From positions 1 through 64,000 of the forward strand of contig JAJUFC010000006.1 in the NCBI GenBank assembly GCA_029263855.1: a DNA stretch of 64,000 nt. The letters are read 5' to 3'. Shown piece by piece: positions 20,228 to 27,638 of the stretch. The stretch comes from Candidatus Thermochlorobacteriaceae bacterium (lineage in GTDB: Bacteria > Bacteroidota > Chlorobiia > Chlorobiales > Thermochlorobacteraceae). Each line of letters starts with the position of its first letter. Position 1 is the first letter of the stretch. A model generated the notes under the pieces. The model made no database searches and was not told the origin of the DNA. It saw only the letters and a list, made by a program, of their open reading frames with translations. The translations under genes and the position numbers were made by a program.

Positions 20228-20255
20228 AAAAAGCCGCTCTTGTAAGCGGCTTTTT
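20228..20255. terminator. Bidirectional Rho-independent terminator
   Basis: AAAAAGCCGCT and AGCGGCTTTTT form a perfect 11-bp stem with a 6-base loop, between the convergent small-protein gene and the sigma-factor-like gene. Confidence 0.9.
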
Positions 20256-20273
20256 ACTTTTGGCTTGATGCAA

Positions 20274-20699
20274 TCAGTTTTGCCACTGCTCTGCAAGCTC
20301 TTTGGTGATGAGTTTGCGTCCCCAATGAAGCCACTCACGCACGGCTTCAACCGAAGTTTCTACCACCATTGCAATGTCGCGGTGCGAAAGCCCTGCAATG
20401 TCAGCAAGCAATACCGCCATTTTGAAATCGGTCGGTAAAGCCACCACAGCACGGGCAACATCGGTATCGGCGATTTCTGCCGCTTCTTCTACCGAGAGCA
20501 CGGGCGTTTGACCAAATGCTTTTAGGTAACTTTCTCGGAAGGCTTTATAGAGCATAACGAGCGACGCATGCTTATCAATCGAACTGTAAGTTTGGCTTAC
20601 GAGCATACCTGCTGTTGCTTCGTTTCCCGTCATCCAATACGCTAAATTGTAAACTTCATCAATCGCGTCTAGAGCGGGCGTCATGCTACGATGATTCAT
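20274..20699 (-). CDS. Compact ECF sigma-factor-like protein
   Basis: 141 residues, about 40-60 fewer than a normal ECF sigma factor. Residues about 16-42 (VYNLAYWMTGNEATAGMLV) resemble sigma region 2.1-2.2, the core-polymerase contact. Residues about 84-135 (ALPTDFKMAVLLADIAGLSH to WLHWGRKLI) are a clear region 4 HTH. Regions 2.3-2.4, which melt and read the -10 element, are mostly absent. It may act as a reduced sigma factor, an anti-sigma-like competitor or a DNA-binding regulator. A GAGGAGA ribosome site lies 7 bp before the ATG. It has its own sigma70-type promoter, and no anti-sigma gene is adjacent. Confidence 0.7.
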   Translation of the reverse strand: MNHRSMTPALDAIDEVYNLAYWMTGNEATAGMLVSQTYSSIDKHASLVMLYKAFRESYLKAFGQTPVLSVEEAAEIADTDVARAVVALPTDFKMAVLLADIAGLSHRDIAMVVETSVEAVREWLHWGRKLITKELAEQWQN

Positions 20700-20752
20700 A
20701 GAGTTTCTCCTCAGGATTTGAGTTTGAGTTGCTGTTACTTATTTCAAGGGTC

Positions 20753-20781
20753 AATATAGCACAGCGACATGCCAAAGTCAA
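20753..20781 (-). promoter_or_regulatory. Sigma70-like promoter of the ECF-like gene
   Basis: On the minus strand, TTGACT (20781-20776), exactly 17 bp, TATATT (20758-20753). Transcription would begin near 20746, about 47 bases before the ATG. Confidence 0.65.
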
Positions 20782-20820
20782 CGTACTAAGTTATCTTTTT
20801 TTGAGGAGTTAGTTTAGAAA

Positions 20821-20851
20821 TCGTCTAAACCGCAAAAGTCGTCCAAACCGC
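20821..20851. repeat. 13-bp direct repeat upstream of the ECF-like gene
   Basis: TCGTCTAAACCGC at 20821-20833 and TCGTCCAAACCGC at 20839-20851 differ at one base and start 18 bp apart. They lie about 40 bp upstream of the -35 box, a position that would suit an activator site. Confidence 0.45.
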
Positions 20852-20855
20852 GCGC

Positions 20856-21224
20856 TTAATCTTTGAACCACTTGATTGCTTCAAGCGTATCGCGGAAGAC
20901 TTGCATTTTAATGCCCGCAAGTTCCAAAAAGCCTCCCAGCACTTTGCCGAAGCCATAGTGAAAAAAGTTGCTCACCACAATAGCCGTCTTGCCCGAACAC
21001 TTATCTTTGAGCGAAATGAGCACGTCGGCGAAAGCCCTCAGTTCCGCAAGCGACGGATGATAATTGAGCCGACACAAATCAACGAGCACGTTAAAGCCGT
21101 CTTTGAAGCGCGCATCGTTTGCGACGGCTAAGACGTTCGCAATTCCTTTTTGAAAATCGCCCGTGCCCTCTACACGAATTGAGACGAGCGATTCCGCTTC
21201 CGAAATGTCAAATTCAAAAATCAT
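20856..21224 (-). CDS. SpoIIAA/STAS-like single-domain protein
   Basis: 122 residues. The alternating beta/alpha order, with a V/L-rich strand then D (FNVLVDLCRLNY), a helix and TAIVVSN, is that of SpoIIAA-like (STAS-fold) proteins that often accompany signalling or membrane association. The DSSG phosphorylation motif of anti-sigma antagonists is missing. It lies 156 bp before the ECF-like gene in the same direction, suggesting a functional pairing, but the intervening promoter argues for separate transcription. No defined function. Confidence 0.65.
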   Translation of the reverse strand: MIFEFDISEAESLVSIRVEGTGDFQKGIANVLAVANDARFKDGFNVLVDLCRLNYHPSLAELRAFADVLISLKDKCSGKTAIVVSNFFHYGFGKVLGGFLELAGIKMQVFRDTLEAIKWFKD

Positions 21225-21351
21225 TTGTGCTGAATGTTATTTTGACTTCAACTGACTGGCAATGAAAACAGCTATGCCCGATGCTTAAAAAGATAGATGC
21301 TTTTTGTATGGAATAAAAAACAGAAGAACCCGCTGTAAGTTGGGAAAAGTA

Positions 21352-21442
21352 TGGCGGAGAGGGCGGGATTCGAACCCGCGAGGGCTGTTACACCCTACCC
21401 GCTTTCCAGGCGAGCGCACTAGACCAACTATGCGACCTCTCC
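21352..21442 (-). tRNA. tRNA-Ser (anticodon GGA)
   Basis: 91 bases including a genome-encoded CCA end. The acceptor stem GGAGAGG pairs with CCTCTCC. The anticodon stem CTCGC/GCGGG holds the loop CTGGAAA with anticodon GGA (reads UCC and UCU). It has the long class II variable arm (AGGGTGTAACAGCCCT) and a normal T loop, GTTCGAATC. The discriminator base is G, as expected for serine. Confidence 0.97.
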
Positions 21443-21533
21443 GTGAGAAGATATTTGATTTCGAAGGGTCGCAAAGATACAACTTCATTCGTGTTCTGAA
21501 AACAGTTTCTCAAATTTTTCCCTCAATTTCCCA

Positions 21534-22316
21534 TCAATTCAGTTCCGCCAAATGCGCCGCGCCTCTGAGAACAGCGTCTTCATTGAGTTCATCAAATTTG
21601 AGTTGCTCTGCGATTAACGGTGCGTCGCCGCCAGTTGCAATTACTTTGATGCTTTTCTCGCCGTGGTGTGTTTTCAAAAACGATTTAAATCGCGCAATTA
21701 AGCCTTCCGTTTGAGCCACTGCGCCCCAATATGCGCCGCGTTCCAAGCACTCGACCGTGCTTTCTCCAACAAGTTTTGTTTGTGATAAAAATCGTGCTTC
21801 TGGCAGTTGCGCCGTGCGCGTGTGCAATGCTGATAGCGAGATGCCAAACCCGCTTAGAATTACGCCTCCAAGATAAATTTTCTTTGAAGTAACGACATCG
21901 TAGGTGATTGCCGTTCCAAAATCAACAGCGATGACGGCAACCTTTGGAAAGCGTTTGACGGCATAAGCAACGAGTGCCAATCGGTCTGCACCCAACGTGT
22001 GCGGCGTTTTGTAGCGATGCTCAAAGGGCAAATTGAGTTCAGTCGAGACGGTTAAGACGCGCTTTTTGAATGTGCGCTCGATCATATTCGCGACTGGATG
22101 CGCAATCTCTGGAACAACGGAGGAAAGGATAATTTTTTCAACCTGTAATGAGCGTGCTTTTAATTCCGAAACTAACGACGCCGCAAAGGCTTGGCGCGAT
22201 TTAAGCGACTTGAGTTGCTTTGTTTCTGCTTCCATTCGGAATTGAATGTGCTCACCTTGAAAGAAAGCGAGTTTGAGGCGGGAGTTTCCAACATCAAGGC
22301 TCAATGTTTGGCGCAT
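21534..22316 (-). CDS. coaX: Type III pantothenate kinase
   Basis: 260 residues. Phosphorylates pantothenate, the first committed step of coenzyme A synthesis. N-terminal phosphate loop LSLDVGNSRLK, GADRLALVAYA with the catalytic Asp region, and AVDFGTAITYDVV are all present, as is the C-terminal TGGDA. The ATG at 22316 is used since the conserved fold begins right after it. It starts 10 bp beyond the birA stop; birA-coaX pairing is frequent in bacteria. Confidence 0.93.
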   Translation of the reverse strand: MRQTLSLDVGNSRLKLAFFQGEHIQFRMEAETKQLKSLKSRQAFAASLVSELKARSLQVEKIILSSVVPEIAHPVANMIERTFKKRVLTVSTELNLPFEHRYKTPHTLGADRLALVAYAVKRFPKVAVIAVDFGTAITYDVVTSKKIYLGGVILSGFGISLSALHTRTAQLPEARFLSQTKLVGESTVECLERGAYWGAVAQTEGLIARFKSFLKTHHGEKSIKVIATGGDAPLIAEQLKFDELNEDAVLRGAAHLAELN

Positions 22317-22326
22317 CAGACGGCTA

Positions 22327-23154
22327 TCAGTAACGAATCGTTTGAATCTCGGCTTGGGAAAGCCGCTCTTCCTTTTGTTCAATTTCAACTCTCAGAAACC
22401 CACGCTCGTCGATATCGATGGCAATGCCTTCGCGCCTTGAATCACCTTGATAAAATGTAATGTGCTTCCCGAACATGTCGCAGTAACCGCGCCACATAGA
22501 AAGAATCGATTCAGTGTTGCCGCTTTTGAGCCGTGCATAATTGGCGTCAAGAAATCGCATCAGGCTGACAAGGAGCGTGGTTTGGTCATATACAACGCCT
22601 GTTTCAAGAAAGAGCGAAGTGGCCTGCTGTGCCAAATCGTCGGGAAATTGTGCTTGATTGACGTTCAGCCCGATTCCTACAACGACATAGTCAACCACTC
22701 CAGCTTGCGCCGAAGTCTCGACCAACACGCCTGCTACTTTTTTGCGGCGAATTAACACGTCGTTTGGCCACTTGATTTCTGTTCTTATTCCGACTATCTC
22801 TTCAATCGCTTGCGCAACGGACAGCGATGCAAGAAGCGGCAAATGCGTCAGGCGTTCAAGCGGAATGTTCGGTCTCAAAATGAGGCTGGCTATGATATTT
22901 TCCCCTCTTTGAGCGACCCATTTTTTTGCGTTTCTGCCGCGCCCCATCGTTTGAAACTCGGCGATGATGATTGTGCCGCTTCGCGCGCCGTCTTTGGCGA
23001 AGCGATGCGCCACGTCGTTGGTAGAACCAACCGATTGATAACAAAACACGCTTTTTCCGATATGTAGGTTGGTCGCCAACTGGCGCATCAATTTCTCGGA
23101 AGAAAACACTGCGCTGAAGTTCACTTTCACTTCTTCACACGTTAGGGTTATCAT
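22327..23154 (-). CDS. birA: Biotin-[acetyl-CoA-carboxylase] ligase
   Basis: 275 residues. Attaches biotin to carrier proteins such as AccB. Catalytic motifs GSTNDVAHR, GRGRNAKKW and KWPNDVLI are in order. There is no N-terminal winged helix, so it is a monofunctional ligase and not a biotin-operon repressor. The ATG at 23154 is preferred to a TTG 12 bp upstream that overlaps the previous gene's stop. Middle gene of a three-gene unit with a membrane protein and coaX. Confidence 0.92.
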   Translation of the reverse strand: MITLTCEEVKVNFSAVFSSEKLMRQLATNLHIGKSVFCYQSVGSTNDVAHRFAKDGARSGTIIIAEFQTMGRGRNAKKWVAQRGENIIASLILRPNIPLERLTHLPLLASLSVAQAIEEIVGIRTEIKWPNDVLIRRKKVAGVLVETSAQAGVVDYVVVGIGLNVNQAQFPDDLAQQATSLFLETGVVYDQTTLLVSLMRFLDANYARLKSGNTESILSMWRGYCDMFGKHITFYQGDSRREGIAIDIDERGFLRVEIEQKEERLSQAEIQTIRY

Positions 23155-23162
23155 GCTACTTC

Positions 23163-23663
23163 TCAAAGGTTGACGCTCGTCGCGCTTTTCAATTTTTTTA
23201 TGAACTCATCGAATCGCGGCAAATCTTCTCTCACCGCAAACGAATCCACCTTGATGGAGTCAATGACGGCGACGACATAATGCGTCGGCGGCGGATTAAA
23301 AGTCATTGGCTCTTTATACACCTTCTTCACTTCCGAGAGCGCAAACGACTTTGCCTTGCCGTTGCGCGGTTGATAAATGACTTGCTTATCCGTCAAAGTG
23401 ATTGTATCGCCCTCGTGTCCGTGTTTCGCATAGTAACGGACATTGAGATAATTTGGGATTCCAATCGCCAGCATCGTCGCCGCCATAATGACTATCGTTT
23501 TGAACAAACACCCTAAATCGATTCCGTATTTGAAATTGCCGTATCGGAAGAAAATCGCCCACGCCGCGCCGAGCGCCAGCATTCCGCCCGTCCAAGTCAA
23601 GATGTAATAATTTTCTAACAAGAAGGCGGATTGCGTAACGGGATAAGAAAATACTTCGTTCAT
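23163..23663 (-). CDS. Membrane protein of unknown function
   Basis: 166 residues from the ATG at 23663 (MNEVFSYPVTQ). Two membrane helices, about 20-38 (TWTGGMLALGAAWAIFF) and 52-72 (IVIMAATMLAIGIPNYL), then a soluble beta-rich domain of about 90 residues resembling a small PH-like fold. Longer in-frame starts run through a palindromic repeat, whose translation (ILAQAGIQSRP) is an artefact, so they are rejected. Its end lies 8 bp before birA. Family not recognised. Confidence 0.75.
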   Translation of the reverse strand: MNEVFSYPVTQSAFLLENYYILTWTGGMLALGAAWAIFFRYGNFKYGIDLGCLFKTIVIMAATMLAIGIPNYLNVRYYAKHGHEGDTITLTDKQVIYQPRNGKAKSFALSEVKKVYKEPMTFNPPPTHYVVAVIDSIKVDSFAVREDLPRFDEFIKKLKSATSVNL

Positions 23664-23763
23664 ACTGCGAGTGATTTTAGAATGCTCTTGCGGGAATTTA
23701 GCGTTTTCGGGGGAAACTCTCATCGCATATCCAATCGTCATAACTGGCTTCGGGCGAGATTGG

Positions 23764-23783
23764 ATTCCCGCCTGCGCGAGAAT
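23764..23783. repeat. Extragenic palindromic repeat, copy 1
   Basis: ATTCCCGC, 4 bases, GCGAGAAT: an 8-bp stem with one mismatch, inside a longer GTCATTCTCGC...GGGAATCCA-type sequence found as an intergenic palindrome in many genomes. A second copy is at 55452. Confidence 0.7.
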
Positions 23784-23868
23784 GACAAAGGAAGCATCTC
23801 GGAATGAAAGCGAAAGAGCGCGGAATGACAAGCCTTTTCGGCGTTCGCCCCGCGGCTTATCGCCCCGT

Positions 23869-26817
23869 CTATTTCAGCAGAATCATTTTTTTCGTCTCCA
23901 AAAAGTCTCCCGCTTGCAATCGGTAAAAGTAAATTCCGCTCGAAAGGTTCGCCGCGTTGAACGGAATCAAATACTCGTTTGGCGCGAGCGTTTCGCTTAC
24001 GAGCGTGGCGACTTCCCTGCCCAAGACGTCAAAGACTTTCAGCGAGACGCGCTCTGTTCGGGGAATTTGAATCGGTATGACGGTCGTTGGATTGAACGGA
24101 TTCGGATAATTCTGCCCCAACTGAAACGCCGTCGGTCTTGGCGTTTGCGGCTCATTGTTTGGCAACGCCTCAATGATGAATTGCGAGGCGGATATTTGAA
24201 GACGATACAAGCCATTCGCGCTCATCGTCAAGCCGTTGTTCCAAAGTCCGTCGGGCGAAGTTGCGCTCGCTCTCAATCGCCCTTGCAGGTCGTAGATTTC
24301 CACGCGGCGAATGGCGTTGATGAGATTTTGCGGCACAATCGCGCCAAACCTGCCGTTGCGCGCATTGACGGAATCTTGATAGAATGAGGGAAGCGGGGTC
24401 GCGTCCAATAAGTCGTCTTCAATGATTGACATTGCGAGCGGCTGTTGCGACGCGCCGTTGGTTTCGTAGAGCGCGACGATTTTGCGGCGCAAATCCATCG
24501 TGTCCAATCGCAGTGGCAACGCGCCGATGAGATTCGTCGCTCTCAAACCGATTAGCCCCGTCGTCGTTCTCAATCCCTCCAAAATCAAGCGAGACGAGAA
24601 GAGTTGATTATTTGCGTCGGGCAAGATGATGTCTTCGCCGTTGCGCCCGTCGTTGAGTTGGATTCGAAAAAAGGAACGCTCGTTCATTTCAGCGATGAAC
24701 CACCCTCGATAATTGCCTTCGGAATCGGTCTTGAATTGAGCGAACTGCGTCGAGACATTCGGCGCAAACGGCGGGGAGACGCGCAGAAAAGCGACTTCGC
24801 TCGGCGCAATCATCGTTGCCGCGTTTCCTGATGCGACCACGCGATAGCGGTAGATAGCGTTTGGAAGCAATCCGCGCAAGGCAAGCAACGCGGGAAAGGT
24901 CATCAATCTGTCTCGAAAGTAAAACTTCGGGTATTTGAGAATGGTTAGCGGTCGCTCGATGCGAATCGTGTCAGTTTCCAACGCTTGAACATCGTCGCCC
25001 GTTACGCGCAACTTTGACCAGCCGCCTTGGCGAAACGCGATGCGAAACGTCGCCTCGCCCGAATACGCTCTTGCGACGCTATCGCCCGCAATGAATCCGC
25101 TTCCGTCAATTTGATGAACTCTCATCGTTCCGAAGTAACTGCGGTCGGTCGTTCCGTCGGGGCGCGCGCAACGAACCTTGAGTTGAAGGGTGTCTAATGC
25201 GAACAGGCGCGCGTTGGTCTCGCTTGAAAGCGCGCTCAATGCGACGCTCGTGGCGCGCTGACCAACGGGAATCGGTCGCGAGAGACTTGTGGCAAGCATA
25301 TTGCCCGTTACGCGAACCGCTCGTAGCGCAATCGTGTCGGAAGACGATGCGGCTTGATACGTCGGGTTCAGCGTTACGCTATTTTGACCGGGAAGAATCA
25401 CCCCCGATAGGTTTCCGCTCAAACTGCCGTTGCCTTGCGCGAGTTGAACGTCGATTGCCGTTAGTTGCGAAACGGGACGCGGGAAATCGTTTTCGTCTCT
25501 GGCTTCAACGACGATTTGAAACGGCTTGCCGCTCGTAATGTCGTTGCCGCGATTGACATAAAGCCACATTTTCGTTGGCGGCGCGGCGACGCGATGCATT
25601 TCTCGCAACGCACTCGCCCGATTTTTCAGAACCGTAACGCTGTTCCGACGAGTTGCGCCTTGCGCTACCATTACGGCGTAAAGAATCTCAACCGTATCGC
25701 CGGGCGCGACATCGACGGGACCTGCGGAAATCCAATGTCGAATATCCATCGCCAACGTGTCCAAAATTCCAACGCCGCTTTCAGGGTCGCCGGGAAACAT
25801 AAATCTCGAACCATTCTGCGTGAATGGCGCGGGCGAGCCGTTCCGATTCAAGCCTCTCAACAAGTTGTAAATGTCGCTTGCATTCGGCGCGGCAGGGTCG
25901 CCCATCGGTCCTGACTTAAATCCGCGCGAAATCGCATAGATGTCAATCGGCTGTTGATTGCGTTTGCCTTCAAGAAACATTATGCCAACGGCGGGCGGCG
26001 GCGAGCCATAAACAGGGTCGTTCTCGTTGGCGTTGTAGGCGAACATCATTTTGCTGATGCTATCGCACCCGCCCAAATCATCGAGCGCGTCTCCCAAATC
26101 GGTATCGCTGAAAAATCCGAAGAATGCGTCTTTCCACAAGCCACTGTTCGGGTTTGAGGGAATTTTCGGATTGCGGTTGATGAATCGCTTGCGAATGAAA
26201 ATCGCGTTGTTCAAGACGGGATTGTCGCTCGGAATGGCATACATCGTTTGTTGGAGTTCGCACCCCAACGGTTTCGGACTGAATCTTCGGAAGCCTGCCA
26301 CGTCGTTTGCTGTATACCACATCGTTTCGCCGCCGATGATTCTTGGGTTTCCGAAGAGGTCGACGGGCGCGCCGTCTTCTCGCGGAAAGTCGCGGAAGTC
26401 GGGATTGGTTTGCGCATTGTCGCCACGACGCAAGTGGTAGAGCCGGTGTCTTGGAAACGAAAATTCCGAGCGAAGCGAATCTTCTCCAACCACCCTGATT
26501 TTTCCGGGCATATACTCCGTGCCCATTGACCCGATGTTTTGGAAGGCGGCAGTGCGAAGCCCTTCAACGCTCGTATCGGCGTTGAATCGCGCCGCCACCC
26601 AAGGACCAGCAATGAAAATGGCGGAGCGACCGCTCTTTGCGGGATAAATGAACGCGGCGAAAAGCGATTCTCTCTGAAAGTTGATTGCGTCGTTGGAAAA
26701 CCATGCTTCAATGTTGTTGGCTTCAAGCGGTTTGTATTGACGGAGGAAATTTTGTTGGGCGTTTGCGGCTATGCAAGCGAGCCATAAACACATCGTTATC
26801 GCATAGCGTCTCGTCAT
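23869..26817 (-). CDS. Secreted protein with T9SS C-terminal sorting domain
   Basis: 982 residues. A signal peptide (MTRRYAITMCLWLACIAANAQ) supports the ATG at 26817; an in-frame ATG at 26850 would only lengthen it. The final 85 residues are a textbook T9SS type A domain: LGQNYPNPFNPTT, VFDVLGREVATL and GIYFYRLQAGDF, ending in KKMILLK. The middle has beta-sandwich-like repeats (a region about 430-560 resembles an Ig/cadherin-like module), with no enzyme motif that I recognise. Likely exported and cleaved by a PorU-type sortase such as the one at 13-17 kb. Possible roles are adhesion or a surface layer. Confidence 0.85.
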   Translation of the reverse strand: MTRRYAITMCLWLACIAANAQQNFLRQYKPLEANNIEAWFSNDAINFQRESLFAAFIYPAKSGRSAIFIAGPWVAARFNADTSVEGLRTAAFQNIGSMGTEYMPGKIRVVGEDSLRSEFSFPRHRLYHLRRGDNAQTNPDFRDFPREDGAPVDLFGNPRIIGGETMWYTANDVAGFRRFSPKPLGCELQQTMYAIPSDNPVLNNAIFIRKRFINRNPKIPSNPNSGLWKDAFFGFFSDTDLGDALDDLGGCDSISKMMFAYNANENDPVYGSPPPAVGIMFLEGKRNQQPIDIYAISRGFKSGPMGDPAAPNASDIYNLLRGLNRNGSPAPFTQNGSRFMFPGDPESGVGILDTLAMDIRHWISAGPVDVAPGDTVEILYAVMVAQGATRRNSVTVLKNRASALREMHRVAAPPTKMWLYVNRGNDITSGKPFQIVVEARDENDFPRPVSQLTAIDVQLAQGNGSLSGNLSGVILPGQNSVTLNPTYQAASSSDTIALRAVRVTGNMLATSLSRPIPVGQRATSVALSALSSETNARLFALDTLQLKVRCARPDGTTDRSYFGTMRVHQIDGSGFIAGDSVARAYSGEATFRIAFRQGGWSKLRVTGDDVQALETDTIRIERPLTILKYPKFYFRDRLMTFPALLALRGLLPNAIYRYRVVASGNAATMIAPSEVAFLRVSPPFAPNVSTQFAQFKTDSEGNYRGWFIAEMNERSFFRIQLNDGRNGEDIILPDANNQLFSSRLILEGLRTTTGLIGLRATNLIGALPLRLDTMDLRRKIVALYETNGASQQPLAMSIIEDDLLDATPLPSFYQDSVNARNGRFGAIVPQNLINAIRRVEIYDLQGRLRASATSPDGLWNNGLTMSANGLYRLQISASQFIIEALPNNEPQTPRPTAFQLGQNYPNPFNPTTVIPIQIPRTERVSLKVFDVLGREVATLVSETLAPNEYLIPFNAANLSSGIYFYRLQAGDFLETKKMILLK

Positions 26818-26857
26818 CGTTGCGCGCGTTTTGGGTTTTCGTAATTGCAAGCAAAAA

Positions 26858-26885
26858 AGCGTCCTCGCTCTTGGGCGAGAACGCT
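26858..26885 (-). terminator. Terminator of the ferredoxin gene
   Basis: Read on the minus strand: AGCGT-(1-base mismatch)-CTCGC stem, with loop, GCGAG...ACGCT, then T6. It lies 33 bp beyond the ferredoxin stop. Confidence 0.85.
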
Positions 26886-26917
26886 ATTCGGAACTTCATT
26901 CATCTTGCGAGCGAAGG

Positions 26918-27220
26918 TTAAGCGCGTTTATCGGCTTCCAATCGCTCTTTTTTGGCGAGCAGTTCTTCTTTTGTTTCTGGGAAGTTTTCATCTTTGTTGC
27001 AGGCATCGACCGGGCAAACTGCCGCACACTGTGACTCTTCGTGAAACCCAACGCACTCGGTGCATTTGTCGGGAACGATGTAGTAGAAGTCGTTGGAAAG
27101 CGGTGGGTGTTCTTGTCCAAACAGTCGCCAGTTCATTCCCGGCTCGTAGATTGCCGTGTTCGGACATTCGGGTTCGCACGCACCACAAGTGATGCATTCA
27201 TCTGCAATTTTGAGTGCCAT
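26918..27220 (-). CDS. 2[4Fe-4S] ferredoxin, Alvin/YfhL type
   Basis: 100 residues. Cluster I ligands are C9, C12, C15 and C19 (with P20), and cluster II is C53, C56, C65 and C69. The 8-residue insertion between C56 and C65 and the C-terminal acidic helix mark the Alvin/YfhL class, which has low-potential clusters. The stretch between the two cluster motifs is 33 residues, longer than in typical members. A GGAG ribosome site precedes the ATG. Electron partner unknown; it stands alone with its own terminator. Confidence 0.92.
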   Translation of the reverse strand: MALKIADECITCGACEPECPNTAIYEPGMNWRLFGQEHPPLSNDFYYIVPDKCTECVGFHEESQCAAVCPVDACNKDENFPETKEELLAKKERLEADKRA

Positions 27221-27349
27221 AGTTGTTTCTCCTTTTTTGGTTACTTCAAAAAAACATTACTGCAAAACTGCCCAAATGTAAGGAAAGTTTTTCAAACTGC
27301 GCGGCGCGGAAATTTTGGTTAAATTGAACAAACAAAACGATTTCAAGCA

Positions 27350-27547
27350 ATGAATCAAGTAGAAGCAAGCGTTAAAGAAAAAGCGCTCAAAGCCATCAGC
27401 GCCCTGCCAAATGACGCAAACTATGACGACATTATGGAAGAGATTCTCTTTTTAAGCAAGGTTGAATCGGCTTTGAAAGAGCGCGAGCAAGGCAAATTTT
27501 TGACCCAAGAAGAAGTTGAAGCGCGTCTCAAACAAAAATGGCAATAA
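27350..27547 (+). CDS. Small antitoxin-like protein without a toxin partner
   Basis: 65 residues. The sequence LPNDANYDDIMEEI...KVESALKEREQGKFLTQEEVEARL follows the pattern of the small antitoxins usually found before RelE/ParE toxins: a 'LP-DA-DIMEEI' segment then a 'G-EEG...HEEV' tail. No toxin gene follows; the next gene is metG, 91 bp on. It may be an orphan remnant, or regulate something else. Confidence 0.6.
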   Translation: MNQVEASVKEKALKAISALPNDANYDDIMEEILFLSKVESALKEREQGKFLTQEEVEARLKQKWQ

Positions 27548-27638
27548 CAAACCGACAGCGTCTTCGAGCAAATTAACTTCTCATTTCTCGCTTTTCATTT
27601 CATCGATGTAAATTCTGTTCCCGTCAAGTTATCAATCT

